From Clostridium magnum DSM 2767 (lineage in GTDB: Bacteria; Bacillota; Clostridia; Clostridiales; Clostridiaceae), in contig NZ_LWAE01000001.1 in the NCBI RefSeq assembly GCF_001623875.1, positions 558,001-622,000 of the forward strand: a stretch of DNA of 64,000 nucleotides, in the 5' to 3' direction. The translations under genes were made by a program, and so were the position numbers. Under the pieces are notes generated by a model. The model was not told the DNA's origin and did no database searches. It saw nothing but the letters and a program-made list of their open reading frames with translations. Of this stretch, positions 38,765-46,098 are shown piece after piece. Within the stretch, counting starts at the first letter, position 1, and the number at the start of each line of letters is the position of its first letter.

Positions 38765-38978
38765 TATCGGTAAACTGATAATTAGTAAAGTGCAAAGATG
38801 CTCGGTTTACAGATAAATTATCGGCATATTTATCTATAAACCGATAAAAAACTAAGAATTATGTAGAAAATACAAGTATTTGGAATTTATTTTAAGCAAA
38901 TAAGATAAAAAGGCGGGAAATTACAGTTTGAATTATCGGTAATGTGATATAAAATTAAAATATAATCGCTTAAGCGAT
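38765..38978. promoter_or_regulatory. Lysogeny switch region with four 16-bp operators
   Basis: Related sites: TATCGGTAAACTGATA (38765-38780), GCTCGGTTTACAGATA (38800-38815), TATCTATAAACCGATA (38831-38846) and TATCGGTAATGTGATA (38934-38949). A different perfect palindrome, ATCGCTTAAGCGAT (38965-38978), lies just before the Cro-like RBS. These probably bind the repressor and Cro-like proteins and control the divergent promoters. Confidence 0.75.
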
Positions 38979-38992
38979 AAGGGGGCGATAAG

Positions 38993-39184
38993 ATGAATGT
39001 AGAAAAAATAAAGCAAAAGATGAAGATAAAAGGATTTTCTTTGTACAAGCTATCTTTGGAAAGTGAAATATCGTATTCAACGTTACACGACCTAATAATA
39101 ACTAAGAAGGCGAAAAATCCTAGAATAGATACATTAGTTAAAATTGCTGAATCTCTAGAAGAAAAAGTTGAAAATTTAATTTAA
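38993..39184 (+). CDS. Cro-like XRE-family regulator
   Basis: This 63-aa protein is a bare helix-turn-helix domain (MKIKGFSLYKLSLESEISYS, TLHDLIITKKAKNPRIDTLV). It is divergent from the repressor and first in the rightward early operon, the normal position of Cro. A GGGGGCGATAAG RBS precedes ATG 38993. Confidence 0.85.
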   Translation: MNVEKIKQKMKIKGFSLYKLSLESEISYSTLHDLIITKKAKNPRIDTLVKIAESLEEKVENLI

Positions 39185-39202
39185 ATGAGGGGTGGAAGAT
39201 CT

Positions 39203-39286
39203 GTGAAAAGGATAGTACTTAAAATCAAATATAAAAGTGGAGAAAAAGTGACAACAAAAAAACATGATCAGAATATTATAAAATGA
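39203..39286 (+). CDS. 27-residue basic peptide ORF
   Basis: GTG start at 39203 behind GAGGGGTGG. The product is Lys-rich (VKRIVLKIKYKSGEKVTTKK) with no known family. It follows the Cro-like gene closely in the early operon. Coding status is plausible, not certain. Confidence 0.4.
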   Translation: MKRIVLKIKYKSGEKVTTKKHDQNIIK

Positions 39287-39311
39287 GGAATTATTTCGAG
39301 GTAGGTGCTTT

Positions 39312-39467
39312 ATGAGTATAGTAACATTAATTCTTCCTAAAGACAAAACTTCCTTAAGGAAAAAATATGCAGAAAAGTTAGCGGAAATAGTTAGTAGAAA
39401 ACTAACAGCAGATGAACTTCAGTATTTAATTACAGAGCTTGAAAAGAAAGATGTAGATGATAAGTAA
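39312..39467 (+). CDS. Small early phage protein, 51 aa
   Basis: ATG 39312 is preceded by GAGGTAGGTG. The product is helical and charged (SLRKKYAEKLAEIVSRKLTA, LITELEKKDVDDK). I recognise no family. It is likely co-transcribed with the Cro-like gene. Confidence 0.55.
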   Translation: MSIVTLILPKDKTSLRKKYAEKLAEIVSRKLTADELQYLITELEKKDVDDK

Positions 39468-39645
39468 TTACATTGTTTCTTATCAAAGAGTATTTGGATA
39501 AACATACATATGATGAATAGGCTGAAAAGCCTTTTTATAAAAACTATTTTTCATAAAAATAGAAACACCACACAATTTATTATATGTTCTAGATTTTAGA
39601 ATAGAACAGTCAAGTAGTACAAGCTTACAAAAGGAGGTAGTAATT

Positions 39646-39810
39646 TTGAAACCAATAAGAGGGAAAAGATTAACGTTAGCGGAGAAAAAAATAATAAAGC
39701 AGCAGGGATATGATCCAGGGGATTTTTTAAGACGTAAGAAGACTTCAGAGTGTTATATATTTATTCACAGAATTACAGGTGTGGAATTGCTAATTAAGAA
39801 GATAGGTTAA
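39646..39810 (+). CDS. DUF6906-like small phage protein, 54 aa
   Basis: TTG start at 39646 with AAAGGAGGTAG. The sequence KPIRGKRLTLAEKKIIKQQG, then GYDPGDFLRRKKTSECYIFI, resembles the small DUF6906 proteins of Firmicute phages. Function unknown. It is the last ORF before the IS110 insertion. Confidence 0.6.
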   Translation: MKPIRGKRLTLAEKKIIKQQGYDPGDFLRRKKTSECYIFIHRITGVELLIKKIG

Positions 39811-39941
39811 ATGAATACAAAAGCAATTTGGTAATATGTCAAGAACAAAATGAAAAGAAAATCAAATGATTTCTTTAAAAATGGGTAACCTTAATAAACA
39901 TACAGTCCAATGAGAAAGTATGTTCGTATAATTTATATAGA

Positions 39942-41216
39942 TTAATCTACTCTATTTGAAGAGTAGAGCTGATTTTTAGCCAGCAATCCAAAAATCATAC
40001 GAATAAGTTTACGAGATGTTAGCGCGAGTGCTCGTTTGTGCTGATGTGTAGTTACTTCAGCAAATTTCTTCTGATAGAACTCTTGATATTCAGGAATATG
40101 GCAAACAACACTTCCTGCAGCTTCTATGAGATAATAGCGTAAATAACGGTTACCAGCTTTGTTCATAGGTGTATTTTCAGCTTTAAAACCTCCAGATTGA
40201 TTTTCTTTCCACACGATGCCAGCGTATTTAGCAATAGCATCATTACTAGGAAATGCATGCACACTTCCTAATTCAGCAAGAATGCCACTGGAGTAAACAG
40301 GGCCAAAACCAGGAATAGACATTAATATTTTGTATTCCACAGGATTCATTCCCATAACAGCTTTTTCAATGGCTTTGTTAATACCTTTAAGTTCTTTATC
40401 AAAAGCCTGAATACAGTTGAAAGAACAAGCAATAGAGGTTGTTAATGGCTCATACAAACATTTATCAAGACGGTATGAATTACGTGCAGCTTGCTGCAAA
40501 ATTTCAGCAGTCATCTGAGGATTAGAAATCCTTTTCCGACTTTTTCTATTGACGAAGTCAACAAGTTCTTCAATTGATGTATTTGCAATATCTTCGGAAG
40601 ATAGAAATTCAGTAAGTATTGAAGATGCGGTAGCACCGTATTTATTAGAAAAAGGATGATCTTCTCCCTGTAATAATGCAAATTCGCTGAACTTAAGAAA
40701 TACATTGGATAACATGTAAGTTTTTTCTCTAGTTAAGCATTCAACAATATGAAGTCTGTGCCTTGTAAGTCTTTGCAGAGCAAGATATTGAGAACCACGC
40801 CAAGGTTCAATATGAATTCTGCCAACTCTTGCAAAGTCAGCAATAACAAAAGAGTCAATGCCATCATTTTTATCAAGAGAATTAAAGGATTCTTTGTAGT
40901 TAGCAACTTCCTTAGGATTCAAGCAGTAAACATAAGGTTTGTAAGTCATAAGTTTTTCACTAGCAGATAAAAAATTGGCTATATGTACTCCATAAAAGGA
41001 AGTAGATTCTAAGCCGATTATAACAGCTTTAAAAGTATTGTTTTCTAAAACCTTAACAAGCATGGATTCAAGTTGCTCTGCACCAAATTGCGTATTAGGA
41101 ACAGGTTTCATCTTAATCAAGAATTCCTGTTCAAAATTAATAGCAGAGACAACATTTTGTCTCGCACCAATATCGATACCAACAAATAGAGTTGATAAGT
41201 AATCTAATTTCTTCAT
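39942..41216 (-). CDS. IS110-family transposase (DEDD/Ser recombinase)
   Basis: A 424-aa protein. The N-terminal RuvC-like DEDD domain shows FVGIDIGARQNV, GLESTSFYG and LDKNDGIDSFVIADF. The C-terminal Transposase_20 domain contains SIPGFGPVYSSGILAELG and ends with the conserved YYLIEAAGSV, which carries the family's catalytic Ser. ATG 41216 follows AAAGGTGGTGA; an upstream ATG at 41234 overlaps that RBS. The protein looks full length and intact. IS110 enzymes are guided by an element-encoded bridge RNA. Confidence 0.93.
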   Translation of the reverse strand: MKKLDYLSTLFVGIDIGARQNVVSAINFEQEFLIKMKPVPNTQFGAEQLESMLVKVLENNTFKAVIIGLESTSFYGVHIANFLSASEKLMTYKPYVYCLNPKEVANYKESFNSLDKNDGIDSFVIADFARVGRIHIEPWRGSQYLALQRLTRHRLHIVECLTREKTYMLSNVFLKFSEFALLQGEDHPFSNKYGATASSILTEFLSSEDIANTSIEELVDFVNRKSRKRISNPQMTAEILQQAARNSYRLDKCLYEPLTTSIACSFNCIQAFDKELKGINKAIEKAVMGMNPVEYKILMSIPGFGPVYSSGILAELGSVHAFPSNDAIAKYAGIVWKENQSGGFKAENTPMNKAGNRYLRYYLIEAAGSVVCHIPEYQEFYQKKFAEVTTHQHKRALALTSRKLIRMIFGLLAKNQLYSSNRVD

Positions 41217-41234
41217 GAAATCACCACCTTTCAA

Positions 41235-41580
41235 AAATAATGAGGAAATTAGAAAGGATTATCCTAATCCAAAGTACTAACTGCAACCTCGCGTAATTAG
41301 CATTCATCCAGACGCAAAACCTTGCTGGTGGCTGCGAAAGGAGATGCAACATTTGTGTAAGCAGAATATGATACTTTGGTCAGGCTGCAAGCTTTACAGG
41401 CAATAACACAATGTGTTTTGCAGGAGGAATACAGCAGTAACCTTCGCTAAAGTTCCGTTATGACTATTTTAGCATTAGAAAATCCTTTAATAAATAGTAG
41501 GTTAAAACAGTATAGATCGGAAAGTATAAGAATCAGCAATACTGAATTGGGAGAATCCCCACTAGAAAAATTGAGATGCT
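41235..41580 (-). ncRNA. Candidate IS110 bridge RNA region
   Basis: The non-coding stretch upstream of the transposase has no ORF and shows pairing potential: GGATTA/TAATCC hairpin near 41256-41270, the long-range pair CCAAAGTA (41269-41276) with TACTTTGG (41372-41379), and ACACA/TGTGT near 41408. In IS110-group elements this position encodes the bridge RNA that pairs with target and donor DNA. Exact RNA ends and loops are not assigned. Confidence 0.5.
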
Positions 41581-41609
41581 TTCTTAATCTATACAAAATA
41601 TAAAAAATA

Positions 41610-41649
41610 AATAAGTTTATAGGCAGTAAATAACTGCTATAAACTTATT
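41610..41649 (+). terminator. Hairpin right of the IS, before gene 41667
   Basis: AATAAGTTTATAGGCAGT (41610-41627, one bulged G) pairs with ACTGCTATAAACTTATT (41633-41649). It ends 10 bases before the GAGGAGG RBS. It may be an early terminator subject to antitermination, or an mRNA stabiliser. Confidence 0.55.
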
Positions 41650-41666
41650 ATACGAGGAGGAATAGC

Positions 41667-41852
41667 ATGCTGAAAAAATTTTTAGAGAGCAAAATTGGAC
41701 AACCTATTTCGGATGTGGAATTTAAAGAAATTAGGAAGATGACAGCTGATGATATAAAGTTTAATTTTAAGAGCTTTGGCAAAAAGCCTAGTCATAATGA
41801 TGCAAAAATAATTGCTGAAAGATGTGCTATAGCTCTAAAAAGATGTTCGTAG
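41667..41852 (+). CDS. Uncharacterised phage protein, 61 aa
   Basis: ATG 41667 behind GAGGAGG. Basic, helical sequence (LKKFLESKIGQPISDVEFKE, KPSHNDAKIIAERCAIALKR). No family recognised. Starts the cluster right of the IS110. Confidence 0.65.
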   Translation: MLKKFLESKIGQPISDVEFKEIRKMTADDIKFNFKSFGKKPSHNDAKIIAERCAIALKRCS

Positions 41853-41865
41853 ATAGGAGCGTAAA

Positions 41866-42396
41866 ATGGTAAATGTTTATGATTTTTATATAACTCCTGA
41901 AGAATATGAGATGGCTGAAGCTAATGGAATAAGTAAAGCTCTATTAGAAGTAAGAATCCGTAGATTAGCGTGGAATAAAGAAAAAGCAATTAGTATTTCG
42001 CCGAGTAGACATAAAAGATTAGGATCAGATTGGATAAAGTTAGCACAAGAAAATGGAATTTGCTACAGTACTTTTAAATACAGAGCAAATGAACTTGGAT
42101 GGGATTTAGAGAGAGCTGCGACTCAGCCGTTACAAGATAGAAAAGCTCAGGCAAAGCAGGCATATGAAAAAAGTCGAAAATATCCAAAAGAGTTTAAGGA
42201 ACTTGCTGAAAAAAATGGGATTAGTGAAAGAACGTTTCATAGAAGGTTAGAATCAGGATGGGATATTGAAACAGCTGCTACAAAACCAATAATGACACCT
42301 AGAGAAGTAGGGCTACTTACAAAAGAAAAACGTCAAAAGAGTTTAACTCGAATATTTTGTCATAAGAGAGGAGTGAATAAACTATGTTTGGTATAA
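41866..42396 (+). CDS. Phage protein with repeated HTH-like units
   Basis: This 176-aa protein contains three related segments: ITPEEYEMAEANGISKALLE, WIKLAQENGICYSTFKYRAN and FKELAEKNGISERTFHRRLE. Each is followed by a W-D-x-E-x-A type motif. Each segment reads like a helix-turn-helix, so it is probably a DNA-binding protein. RBS AGGAG precedes ATG 41866. A tiny 18-codon ORF (42384-42440) overlaps its end; I do not give it its own entry. Confidence 0.7.
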   Translation: MVNVYDFYITPEEYEMAEANGISKALLEVRIRRLAWNKEKAISISPSRHKRLGSDWIKLAQENGICYSTFKYRANELGWDLERAATQPLQDRKAQAKQAYEKSRKYPKEFKELAEKNGISERTFHRRLESGWDIETAATKPIMTPREVGLLTKEKRQKSLTRIFCHKRGVNKLCLV

Positions 42397-42436
42397 CTGC
42401 AAAGCATAAAGTTCTTAATGGTATGGAGGTTGGAAA

Positions 42437-42694
42437 GTGATTCCGATTGAGTATGACAAAATGGGAAGAATGAAGTATCATCCAGAGTTTCATAGTAAAC
42501 ATGGTCAACCTTGGAGCCAGGAAGATTTGCAATATTTAATTGATTGGTATTATATCATAGGCCCAGAAGAAATGAGCCTAGCCTTAGATAGAAGAGCAAC
42601 AACAATATCTAGTAAAGCTACATATTTAACAAAAATAGGAGTTATGAAGAAGCCATCTACTAGGTACCATCATAAAAGAATGTGGAAAAGATGA
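42437..42694 (+). CDS. Small phage protein with SANT/Myb-like fold
   Basis: GTG 42437 with GGAGG at 42425-42429. The 85-aa product has QPWSQEDLQYLIDWYYIIGP followed by LALDRRATTISSKATYL, reminiscent of Myb/SANT-type DNA-binding helices that occur in phage early proteins. Its stop overlaps the next start (ATGA). Confidence 0.65.
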   Translation: MIPIEYDKMGRMKYHPEFHSKHGQPWSQEDLQYLIDWYYIIGPEEMSLALDRRATTISSKATYLTKIGVMKKPSTRYHHKRMWKR

Positions 42695-42825
42695 ATGTTG
42701 AACTAGGGAGATCATGGCAGAATAAGGAATCGTTAAAGGGAATAAAAATGGTTTTCATAAACAATAAAAATGGTAAAGAAAAACGCTTTGCATATATCCG
42801 GCCAGATAAATGTAAGGCGTTTTAA
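42691..42825 (+). CDS. Small basic phage protein, 44 aa
   Basis: ATG 42691 overlaps the previous stop codon (ATGA), indicating translational coupling. The product (SWQNKESLKGIKMVFINNKN ... FAYIRPDKCKAF) is not recognised. It ends 7 bases before a hairpin. Confidence 0.5.
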   Translation: MNVELGRSWQNKESLKGIKMVFINNKNGKEKRFAYIRPDKCKAF

Positions 42826-42831
42826 TAAAAA

Positions 42832-42886
42832 TTCATCGCTTTAATAAAAAATCTCTATTCCCATTATATCAAATTAAAGCGGTGAA
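42832..42886. repeat. Inverted repeat in the 267-base gap before rep
   Basis: TTCATCGCTTTAAT (42832-42845) pairs with ATTAAAGCGGTGAA (42873-42886) with one mismatch and a 27-nt loop. The gap 42826-43092 otherwise holds AT-rich sequence and the rep RBS. Position before a HUH Rep makes it a candidate replication-origin hairpin or a terminator. Confidence 0.45.
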
Positions 42887-43092
42887 GGTCAATAAAATAC
42901 GGACTTTAATCAATCTTTTTACGGCTTGTATAGGGTATTAAGATTATAACGATACTATCTAATTATATATATTAAGAAATACTAATAACTAATTAATAAG
43001 AGATAGGGACTGAAAGTATATAAGAGAGAGGATAGATATTGTTTATAAGATACATACTCCTTAGTTGACAGAAAGGAGAAGAGAGAAAAGAC

Positions 43093-43908
43093 ATGAAGAC
43101 TTTCACAAGAGAGAAGAAGATATATTGTGGAGAAAAGTATTTAGAAGTAGATATATATACTTACACAAAAAATCAGGAAGAGGTAAGTAGAAGAGGCAAG
43201 AGATCTAAGAGAAAAAAAGAGAGTGAACCAAAGCAGAAGAATCTGAATGATAAAAATGCAAGAAGATATTTAACACAGTTAGCAAATACAAATTTTGGAG
43301 AAGGTGATTTACACGTTGCTGTAACATATAAAGATAAGTTTTTACCAGAAACAATAGAAGCGGCTGAGAAGGAGATATCCAACTATTTACGCAGAATTAG
43401 TTATAGAAGAAAAAAAGATGGACTGGATTCCTTAAAGTATATACTTGTGACAGAATACAGCGTTGAAAAGGATGGAGAAAAACCTGTAAGAATACATCAT
43501 CATATTTTTATGAATGGTGGTCTTAGCAGAGAGGTCATAGAAGACCTTTGGAGCAAAAGAAAACAAAAAGGACAAAAGAAGGGTGAAAGCATAGGCTATA
43601 TAAATGCAGATAGATTGCAGCCAGATGAAAATGGAACTGCAGCTCTATGTAGATATCTTACAAAGTATAAGAATAGAAAAAAGCGGTGGAGTTCGTCACA
43701 CAATTTGAAAAAGCCGTGGTCCCGAACTAATGACCATAAATACAGCAGAAGAGAAGTTGAAAAAATATGTAAGGAAATACCTAGCAGGTCATACTGGGAA
43801 AAGAAATACCCAGGATGGACCCTTACAAACAGTGATTATGGATTTAAAGCTGAATATAACGATATAACCGGATGGTCCGTATATTTAAAGATGAGACGAC
43901 TAGAATGA
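43093..43908 (+). CDS. Rolling-circle-type replication initiator (HUH endonuclease)
   Basis: This 271-aa basic protein shows RIHHHIFMNGG, a metal-binding HUH-type motif after the strand LKYILVTEYSV, and ALCRYLTKYKNRKKRW, where a Tyr (YLTKY) is placed like the nicking tyrosine of plasmid and phage Rep proteins. An N-terminal RRYLTQLANTNFGEGDLHVAVTY fits the first HUH-domain strand. Such proteins nick one strand at an origin to start replication. RBS AAAGGAG is present. No primase or helicase-loader gene is seen nearby. Confidence 0.75.
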   Translation: MKTFTREKKIYCGEKYLEVDIYTYTKNQEEVSRRGKRSKRKKESEPKQKNLNDKNARRYLTQLANTNFGEGDLHVAVTYKDKFLPETIEAAEKEISNYLRRISYRRKKDGLDSLKYILVTEYSVEKDGEKPVRIHHHIFMNGGLSREVIEDLWSKRKQKGQKKGESIGYINADRLQPDENGTAALCRYLTKYKNRKKRWSSSHNLKKPWSRTNDHKYSRREVEKICKEIPSRSYWEKKYPGWTLTNSDYGFKAEYNDITGWSVYLKMRRLE

Positions 43909-43979
43909 GAAATACACACAAACTATTAACAGGTTATACACAGGTTATCAACAAAAAAAGAAAGGAGGGTAAGGGCAAA

Positions 43980-44147
43980 ATGAAAAGTGTAATTATTGAA
44001 AATTTTCTCGATGAAAATTATGAGTGTGTTAGTAAACTTTATAAATTTAATAAACGTAATGTAGGATATATTAATTTTCCTATGTTTGCTGTATATGAAA
44101 ATCCTATAGATTTTCCTAACAAAAAGGAAAGAGCTCGAAGCTATTGA
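43980..44147 (+). CDS. Truncated phage ORF, 55 aa
   Basis: ATG 43980 with AAGGAGGGTAAGG upstream. The product (MKSVIIENFLDENYECVSKL, FNKRNVGYINFPMFAVYENP) is not recognised. The ORF runs into the frame-shifted tail of a coiled-coil gene and stops at 44147, so it looks like a 5' piece fused to another gene by deletion. Confidence 0.5.
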   Translation: MKSVIIENFLDENYECVSKLYKFNKRNVGYINFPMFAVYENPIDFPNKKERARSY

Positions 44148-44625
44148 AAGTAAAAATAAAGAGGAACTAACAAATAGAGAAGTAGAAATTGAGAATCTTA
44201 GAACTCATATTAAAAGTATAAATGAGCAGCTAGCCAAGGCTCAAGTATCTGGAAACAATGAGGATGTTGAAAAGCTTCAAGCATCTCTTCATGAAGCTGA
44301 GGATAAGCTATTAGATGCAAGTAAAAAGATAGAAGATTTAGAGAAGGCACTTAAGGAAAAACCTATAGAGGTTGTTGCTTCTCCAGAGGTTATTGAAAAG
44401 ATTCCTGAAGAAGTTGAAAAAGAGCTCCAGGATCTTAGAGAAAAGGTAAAACAAAGTTCTAGTAATAATGAGCCGGTAGTTAAATTTTCAATATATTTTG
44501 AGGAATTAGTCAATACATTCAAAGCATTACTTGGTGCTTTATCAGATATAGAAGAGGATGAAGTTAAAGAAAAGTATAAAAAAGCGGTTATGGGTGTTAT
44601 AGGCAAGATGTCTGAAAAGCTGTAA
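44110..44625 (+). pseudogene. 3' remnant of a DUF3102-type coiled-coil gene
   Basis: The frame opens after TAG at 44107 and runs 171 codons with no usable ATG/GTG/TTG until near its end. The translation is a strong coiled coil (EELTNREVEIENLRTHIKSI, LQASLHEAEDKLLDASKKIE). It ends VKFSIYFEELVNTFKALLGA and YKKAVMGVIGKMSEKL, like the C-terminus of clostridial DUF3102 phage proteins. The N-terminal DUF3102 region is absent and the upstream ORF is in another frame, so this is a deleted, probably untranslated gene. Confidence 0.65.
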
Positions 44626-44638
44626 ATGAGGTGATAAC

Positions 44639-44929
44639 GTGGAAGACTATAAGCAGGATGCAGAAAACTATATTAATTTAGTTAATGAATTTAATACCTT
44701 ACAAGATGTAGAGTACGCAAGGGCATATAAGATGCATAAAAGTGCCCTTGCCCAGTATGAAAGATGGAGCAACATACTAATTGAAGTCAGAGACCTTGAA
44801 AAGGTCACAAAAACTAAGCAAACAACTTTAAAAGGCAGAATAGAACACATTATGAGAGTATTAAATAATATTTACACAAGCTGCAGGATGATCTGGAATA
44901 AAGGTGAGCAAGAGGAAAGGATAAGGTAG
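44639..44929 (+). CDS. Uncharacterised phage protein, 96 aa
   Basis: GTG 44639 with GAGGTGATAAC. Helical protein (ENYINLVNEFNTLQDVEYAR, KQTTLKGRIEHIMRVLNNIY). Family not recognised, but small helical proteins at this position are usual in phage early regions. Confidence 0.65.
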   Translation: MEDYKQDAENYINLVNEFNTLQDVEYARAYKMHKSALAQYERWSNILIEVRDLEKVTKTKQTTLKGRIEHIMRVLNNIYTSCRMIWNKGEQEERIR

Positions 44930-44976
44930 TTTATAAGTAATCGAAATATCCCATTTGAAAATAAGGGGGAAAGAAT

Positions 44977-45126
44977 ATGCCAGGGCTGATGATAAAAGTT
45001 ATATGTATTAGGTTTAGAAATTTTAAGGAGAAAATTAGACTAGTAAAAATGTATGAGCGTAAAAAATATAAGGTGGAAATAATAGATGATAAGTTCGTTT
45101 ATGCAGAAAAAATAAGATATGAATGA
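44977..45126 (+). CDS. Small basic phage protein, 49 aa
   Basis: ATG 44977 with AAGGGGGAAAG upstream. Lys/Arg-rich (KVICIRFRNFKEKIRLVKMY). No family recognised; spacing and RBS support coding. Confidence 0.55.
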   Translation: MPGLMIKVICIRFRNFKEKIRLVKMYERKKYKVEIIDDKFVYAEKIRYE

Positions 45127-45147
45127 TTGGATAGAGGAGGATTAAAG

Positions 45148-45375
45148 ATGTTATTAAACGTTATTTTAATACTAATTGCTTTAGAAGGTGCAGCTAATAT
45201 AGGACTAACATATAAAAATTACAAAGAAGTGAAGGAACTTAAAGCTAAAATTAATGGATCCACTGAAATTGTACAAGAAGTAAAAATAACAGTAGATGGA
45301 GCTGGTAAAAGCATCTCTGAAGAGATAAGAAAGCAAATTTATAATTTATCATTTATGGGGATAAAGATGAAATAA
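45148..45375 (+). CDS. Small phage membrane protein, 75 aa
   Basis: ATG 45148 follows AGGAGGATTAAAG; a TTG at 45127 precedes that RBS. One N-terminal transmembrane helix (LLNVILILIALEGAANIGL) is followed by a charged helical tail. Function unknown. Confidence 0.65.
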   Translation: MLLNVILILIALEGAANIGLTYKNYKEVKELKAKINGSTEIVQEVKITVDGAGKSISEEIRKQIYNLSFMGIKMK

Positions 45376-45394
45376 CTCAAAAGGAGTTGATATT

Positions 45395-45649
45395 TTGCCT
45401 AATGTACACTATTTAAAAACATGGACACCATTTTTTAATGATATTAAAAGCGGAATTAAGCAGTTTGAAGTACGGAAAAATGATCGAGATTATGAGGTTG
45501 GTGACACATTAATATTAGAGGAGTTTGAACCAAACAAAGAAAGGTATACAGGAGCATGGATACCCAAATTAGTAACTTATAAACTTGATGATATTCGCTT
45601 TGTAAAAGAAGGTTATGTAATTTTGGGAATGGTAGATATTAAATTTTGA
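45395..45649 (+). CDS. DUF3850 (ASCH-like) domain protein
   Basis: An 84-aa protein beginning at TTG 45395 behind AAGGAG. The sequence HYLKTWTPFFNDIKSGIKQF followed by EVRKNDRDYEVGDTLILEEF is the DUF3850 signature, a PUA/ASCH-like RNA-binding fold common in phages. The role is unknown; RNA binding is inferred from the fold. Confidence 0.88.
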   Translation: MPNVHYLKTWTPFFNDIKSGIKQFEVRKNDRDYEVGDTLILEEFEPNKERYTGAWIPKLVTYKLDDIRFVKEGYVILGMVDIKF

Positions 45650-45680
45650 TGTTACGCAAAGTAAAGGATCTGTAAGAAAG

Positions 45681-45866
45681 ATGGTGATAATCATAGTTAT
45701 TAAAGAGTTAACGCCAATAGAACTACTAAAACTATCGCTTGAATACAGCATATCAAAGAAACATCAAAAATCACTGATTGAGAGAATAAATAAGCTGGAA
45801 AGAAAACCAGTTAAAGAAGATAAGCCTAGGAAAAAAGTACAAGCCACTCAGGAGAGTTTTTTATAA
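45681..45866 (+). CDS. Small phage protein, 61 aa
   Basis: The frame from ATG 45681 gives a hydrophobic start and then KELTPIELLKLSLEYSISKK and a Lys-rich tail. The RBS for this ATG is weak and the real start may be a few codons downstream. No family recognised. Confidence 0.5.
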   Translation: MVIIIVIKELTPIELLKLSLEYSISKKHQKSLIERINKLERKPVKEDKPRKKVQATQESFL

Positions 45867-45886
45867 AAAAAAGAAGGGTGATATGA

Positions 45887-46060
45887 TTGAAAATCATAAT
45901 AATGAACTGTAGCAGGGAAGGGATTTGGTATAAAAATAAGATAGGAAAAACTTATACTGTTCAGAAAGAAAATACAAAAGACTATATAGTAACTACTAAA
46001 GATGCTGGAGGAAAACTTGGGCACGTGTTAAAGCAGGATGCTGAAGTTATAGAAAAGTAG
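45887..46060 (+). CDS. Small phage protein, 57 aa
   Basis: TTG 45887 behind AGAAGGGTGAT. The product (MNCSREGIWYKNKIGKTYTV, ending KQDAEVIEK) reads like a compact beta-rich domain. No family is certain. It ends 38 nt before the methyltransferase start. Confidence 0.55.
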   Translation: MKIIIMNCSREGIWYKNKIGKTYTVQKENTKDYIVTTKDAGGKLGHVLKQDAEVIEK

Positions 46061-46098
46061 ATAAAGTGAAGAAAATACGACAGAAAGTTGGTGAGAAA

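Larger units (their letters stand above)
39830..41600 (-). mobile_element. IS110-family insertion sequence in the phage early region
   Basis: A single DEDD transposase gene on the minus strand with about 370 nt of non-coding sequence before its start codon and about 110 nt after its stop. No long terminal inverted repeats are seen, as expected for IS110. TATAGATTAA at 39936-39945 recurs inverted at 41583-41592, but whether these mark the ends is unknown. Boundaries are estimates. Confidence 0.75.

Noticed and set aside
42384..42440. 18-codon ORF MFGITAKHKVLNGMEVGK
   Set aside because: It has a fair RBS but is tiny, overlaps both neighbours and shows no further support.
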